NCBI GenBank assembly: GCA_902795985.1
Contig: CADBNG010000133.1
Span: 1-7,284, forward strand
Length of the DNA: 7,284 bases
Source: an uncultured Lachnospiraceae bacterium
GTDB lineage: Bacteria > Bacillota_A > Clostridia > Lachnospirales > Lachnospiraceae
Reading direction: 5' to 3'
The notes below the pieces were generated by a model, which saw only the letters and a list, made by a program, of their open reading frames with translations, was not told the DNA's origin and made no database searches. The translations under genes were made by a program, and so were the position numbers. Shown here one piece after another: positions 5,636 through 7,284 of this stretch (positions are counted from its first letter, which is position 1; every line of letters begins with the position of its first letter).

Positions 5636-6505
5636 TTTGCTTTTTCCGCCCTTGATCAGCGTACCGGAACCTTCGTTGGTGAGCAGCTCCATTAACACGG
5701 AATGGGGACGGGTACCGTCCATGATGACGACGTTCTTTACCCCCATTTTAAGAGCCCGTATACAGCAGTCCACCTTGGGGATCATGCCGCCGGAGATGAT
5801 TCCGTCATCCGAAAGATGCTCCGCGTTGTCCAGATCGATTTCGGCGATGACGCTGTCGGGATCGTCCTTGTCCCGGAGAACGCCGGCCGTGTCCGTCATC
5901 AGGATCAGGCGTTCCGCGTTCAGCGTACCGGCAATCATTGCGGCAGCGGTATCTCCGTTGATGTTGTAGATGTTGCCTTTACGGTCACATCCGACAGAGG
6001 AGATTACGGGGATATAGCCCTTTTCCAGAAGATCCGTTACGGGACGGATGTGTATCTTTTCAATGTCGCCCACGTAGCCCAGACGTTCATCCCGCATTTT
6101 CGCTTCGATGAGCCTTCCGTCCACGCCGGAAAGACCGATGGCCTTTCCTCCCTGTTTTTCCAGCAGGTTGACCAGGGTTTTATTGACTTTGCCGGACAGG
6201 ACCATCTGGACAATATCCACGGTTTCCTGATCCGTTACGCGCAGACCGTCGACGAATTCCGGCTTCTTGCCCAGACGCTGCATCAGGTCGTTGATCTCGG
6301 GGCCGCCCCCGTGGATCAGGACCACTTTGACGCCGATCAGCCACAGAAGGACGATATCCTTCATGACCTGTTTTTTGAGCTCAGGATTGATCATGGCGTT
6401 GCCGCCGTATTTGACGACGACTGTTTTGCCGTTATAGCTGCGGATATAGGGGAGGGCCTGGACAATGACTTCCGCCCGTTCCGCATTGGAAAATTTGGTG
6501 TGCAT
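5633..6505 (-). CDS. argB: N-acetylglutamate kinase
   Basis: ArgB phosphorylates N-acetyl-L-glutamate with ATP (EC 2.7.2.8), the second arginine step. The 290 residues show the amino-acid kinase fold: VVVKYGGNAM (29-38) with Lys32, IHGGGPEIN (64-72), FVDGLRVTD (84-92) with substrate-binding Arg89, NINGDTAAA (181-189), MTDTAGVL (203-210) and SGGMIPKV (238-245) with Lys244. There are about 28 residues before the first kinase strand, including AEVIVQALPYIR. The C-terminal part reads HSVLMELLTNEGSGT. In the family, such an N-terminal helix and this C-terminal signature mark the hexameric, arginine-inhibited form, so feedback control by arginine is inferred. That fits a pathway where ArgJ recycles acetyl groups and ArgB is the control point. 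AAAGGA (6524-6519) lies 13 nt before the ATG, rather far; an in-frame stop upstream and the absence of other start codons leave no better choice. It follows argJ by 38 bp. Confidence 0.97.
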   Translation of the reverse strand: MHTKFSNAERAEVIVQALPYIRSYNGKTVVVKYGGNAMINPELKKQVMKDIVLLWLIGVKVVLIHGGGPEINDLMQRLGKKPEFVDGLRVTDQETVDIVQMVLSGKVNKTLVNLLEKQGGKAIGLSGVDGRLIEAKMRDERLGYVGDIEKIHIRPVTDLLEKGYIPVISSVGCDRKGNIYNINGDTAAAMIAGTLNAERLILMTDTAGVLRDKDDPDSVIAEIDLDNAEHLSDDGIISGGMIPKVDCCIRALKMGVKNVVIMDGTRPHSVLMELLTNEGSGTLIKGGKSK

Positions 6506-6543
6506 ATCGGGGTTTTTATCCTTTCTTTATCCGGAGGGGCGGA

Positions 6544-7284
6544 TCAGGTCCGGTAGTCTCCGTTGATCTTTACATAATCGTAAGTGAGGTCGCAGCCCCA
6601 GGCGGTGGCGGTATCCGGTCCGTCGTTCAGGTCGACCAGGATATCGATTTCATCCTGCAGCAGGACTTCCTTGGCCTTCTCCTCCGAGAAGGGGATGCCG
6701 GCACCGTTTTTGCAGACGTCGACCCGGCCGCCCGCGCTTTCGAACGCCACGTCGATCAGGTTGACGTCGACGGCGGCTTTGCTGTAGCCGATGGCGCACA
6801 GAACACGGCCCCAGTTGGCGTCCGCGCCGAACATGGCGGCTTTAAGCAGGCTGGAGCAGATGACGCTCTTGGCAACCCGGGCAGCGATTTCGGGAGTCGG
6901 CGCATGGGAAACCACGCATTCCAGCAGCTTGGTCGCGCCTTCCCCGTCCCCGGCGATCTGCCGGCAAAGGGAGACGGTGACGGTGTTCAGCGCCTGCATG
7001 AAGATCCTGAAAGCCTCGCCTTCCGCGGTGATGGTTTCATTTCCGGCAAGGCCGTTGGCCAGGACCACGACCATATCGTTCGTGGAAGTATCCCCGTCGA
7101 CACTGAGCATGTTGAAGGTGGTTCCTACGTCGCCCTTCAGGGCAGTACGGAGCATTTCCGGTGAAATGGATACGTCGGAAGTGATGAAAACAAGCATGGT
7201 AGCCATGTCGGGATGAATCATGCCGCTTCCCTTGGCAATCCCGCCGATCCGGCAGACTTTGCCGTCCAGTGTAAACTCAACGGA
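6544..7284 (-). CDS. argJ: Glutamate N-acetyltransferase, C-terminal part
   Basis: ArgJ transfers acetyl from N-acetylornithine to glutamate (EC 2.3.1.35), regenerating N-acetylglutamate; some versions also use acetyl-CoA (EC 2.3.1.1). The frame is open from the right edge to a TGA at 6546-6544, giving 246 residues; about 40% of a typical 400-residue protein is off the edge. The precursor cuts itself between Ala and Thr in the motif KGSGMIHPDMATML, and the new N-terminal Thr (codon 7200-7198) is the nucleophile. The whole 218-residue beta chain is therefore present, along with the end of the alpha chain. Other family segments are DGDTSTNDM, GDGEGATKLLE, ANWGRV and the C-terminal CDLTYDYVKINGDYRT. 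The internal Met at 7221 belongs to the cleavage motif and is not a start. Which acetyl donors it accepts cannot be told from sequence. It is followed 38 bp later by argB. Confidence 0.97.
   Translation of the reverse strand, partial: SVEFTLDGKVCRIGGIAKGSGMIHPDMATMLVFITSDVSISPEMLRTALKGDVGTTFNMLSVDGDTSTNDMVVVLANGLAGNETITAEGEAFRIFMQALNTVTVSLCRQIAGDGEGATKLLECVVSHAPTPEIAARVAKSVICSSLLKAAMFGADANWGRVLCAIGYSKAAVDVNLIDVAFESAGGRVDVCKNGAGIPFSEEKAKEVLLQDEIDILVDLNDGPDTATAWGCDLTYDYVKINGDYRT

Noticed and set aside
4396..5655. 419-codon open frame on the plus strand across all of argD
   Set aside because: It mirrors argD codon by codon, has no recognisable domain, and opposes a gene with complete family motifs. 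Long antisense frames are expected from the codon bias of such genes.
5702..6556. 284-codon open frame on the plus strand antisense to argB
   Set aside because: It is rich in His, Asp and Phe, as expected for a shadow of argB, and has no motif of its own. ArgB is complete on the other strand.
7198..7221. argJ start at the Met at 7221
   Set aside because: The frame continues upstream to the window edge with conserved ArgJ residues. This Met is part of the self-cleavage motif.

Overview
The window looks like an ordinary housekeeping segment of a Firmicutes (Clostridia) chromosome with fairly high GC, most like gut Lachnospiraceae or relatives. This placement is an inference. It rests on a CarD-type regulator next to a long glutamine-dependent NadE, strong AAGGAGG-type ribosome binding sites, a Cys-rich NlpC/P60 domain behind a Glu/Ala/Gln/Arg-rich stalk, and argJ-argB-argD order for the cyclic arginine pathway. 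No mobile element, phage gene, CRISPR array, tRNA or rRNA was seen.

Left part, plus strand: the C-terminal end of a cell-wall NlpC/P60 peptidase (1-492) is followed by a clear intrinsic terminator (544-570). An AT-rich gap carries an extended -10 promoter (720-728). This drives a CarD-family RNA polymerase-binding regulator (760-1257), and nadE (1277-3190) follows after only 19 bp, so the two are probably co-transcribed. A large terminator-like hairpin (3198-3234) ends this unit. rsmA/ksgA (3294-4160) begins 59 bp later with no recognisable promoter of its own, so it may depend on read-through.

Middle: the convergent gap between rsmA and argD (4161-4443) is unusually rich in hairpins. It holds a bidirectional terminator, a second terminator-like hairpin and a 36-nt AT-rich hairpin that resembles no terminator. 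This gap is the least explained part of the window.

Right part, minus strand: argJ (truncated at the window edge), argB and argD form a tight operon read right to left, with spacings of 38 and 16 bp. ArgJ moves acetyl groups from N-acetylornithine to glutamate, ArgB phosphorylates N-acetylglutamate, and ArgD makes N-acetylornithine. The reductase ArgC is not in view and may lie upstream, beyond the right edge.

No convincing new biological system was found. The items worth a second look are small: the hairpin cluster at 4206-4407, a four-codon ORF overlapping the nadE start, the terminator just ahead of rsmA, and two competing hairpins after the NlpC/P60 gene.
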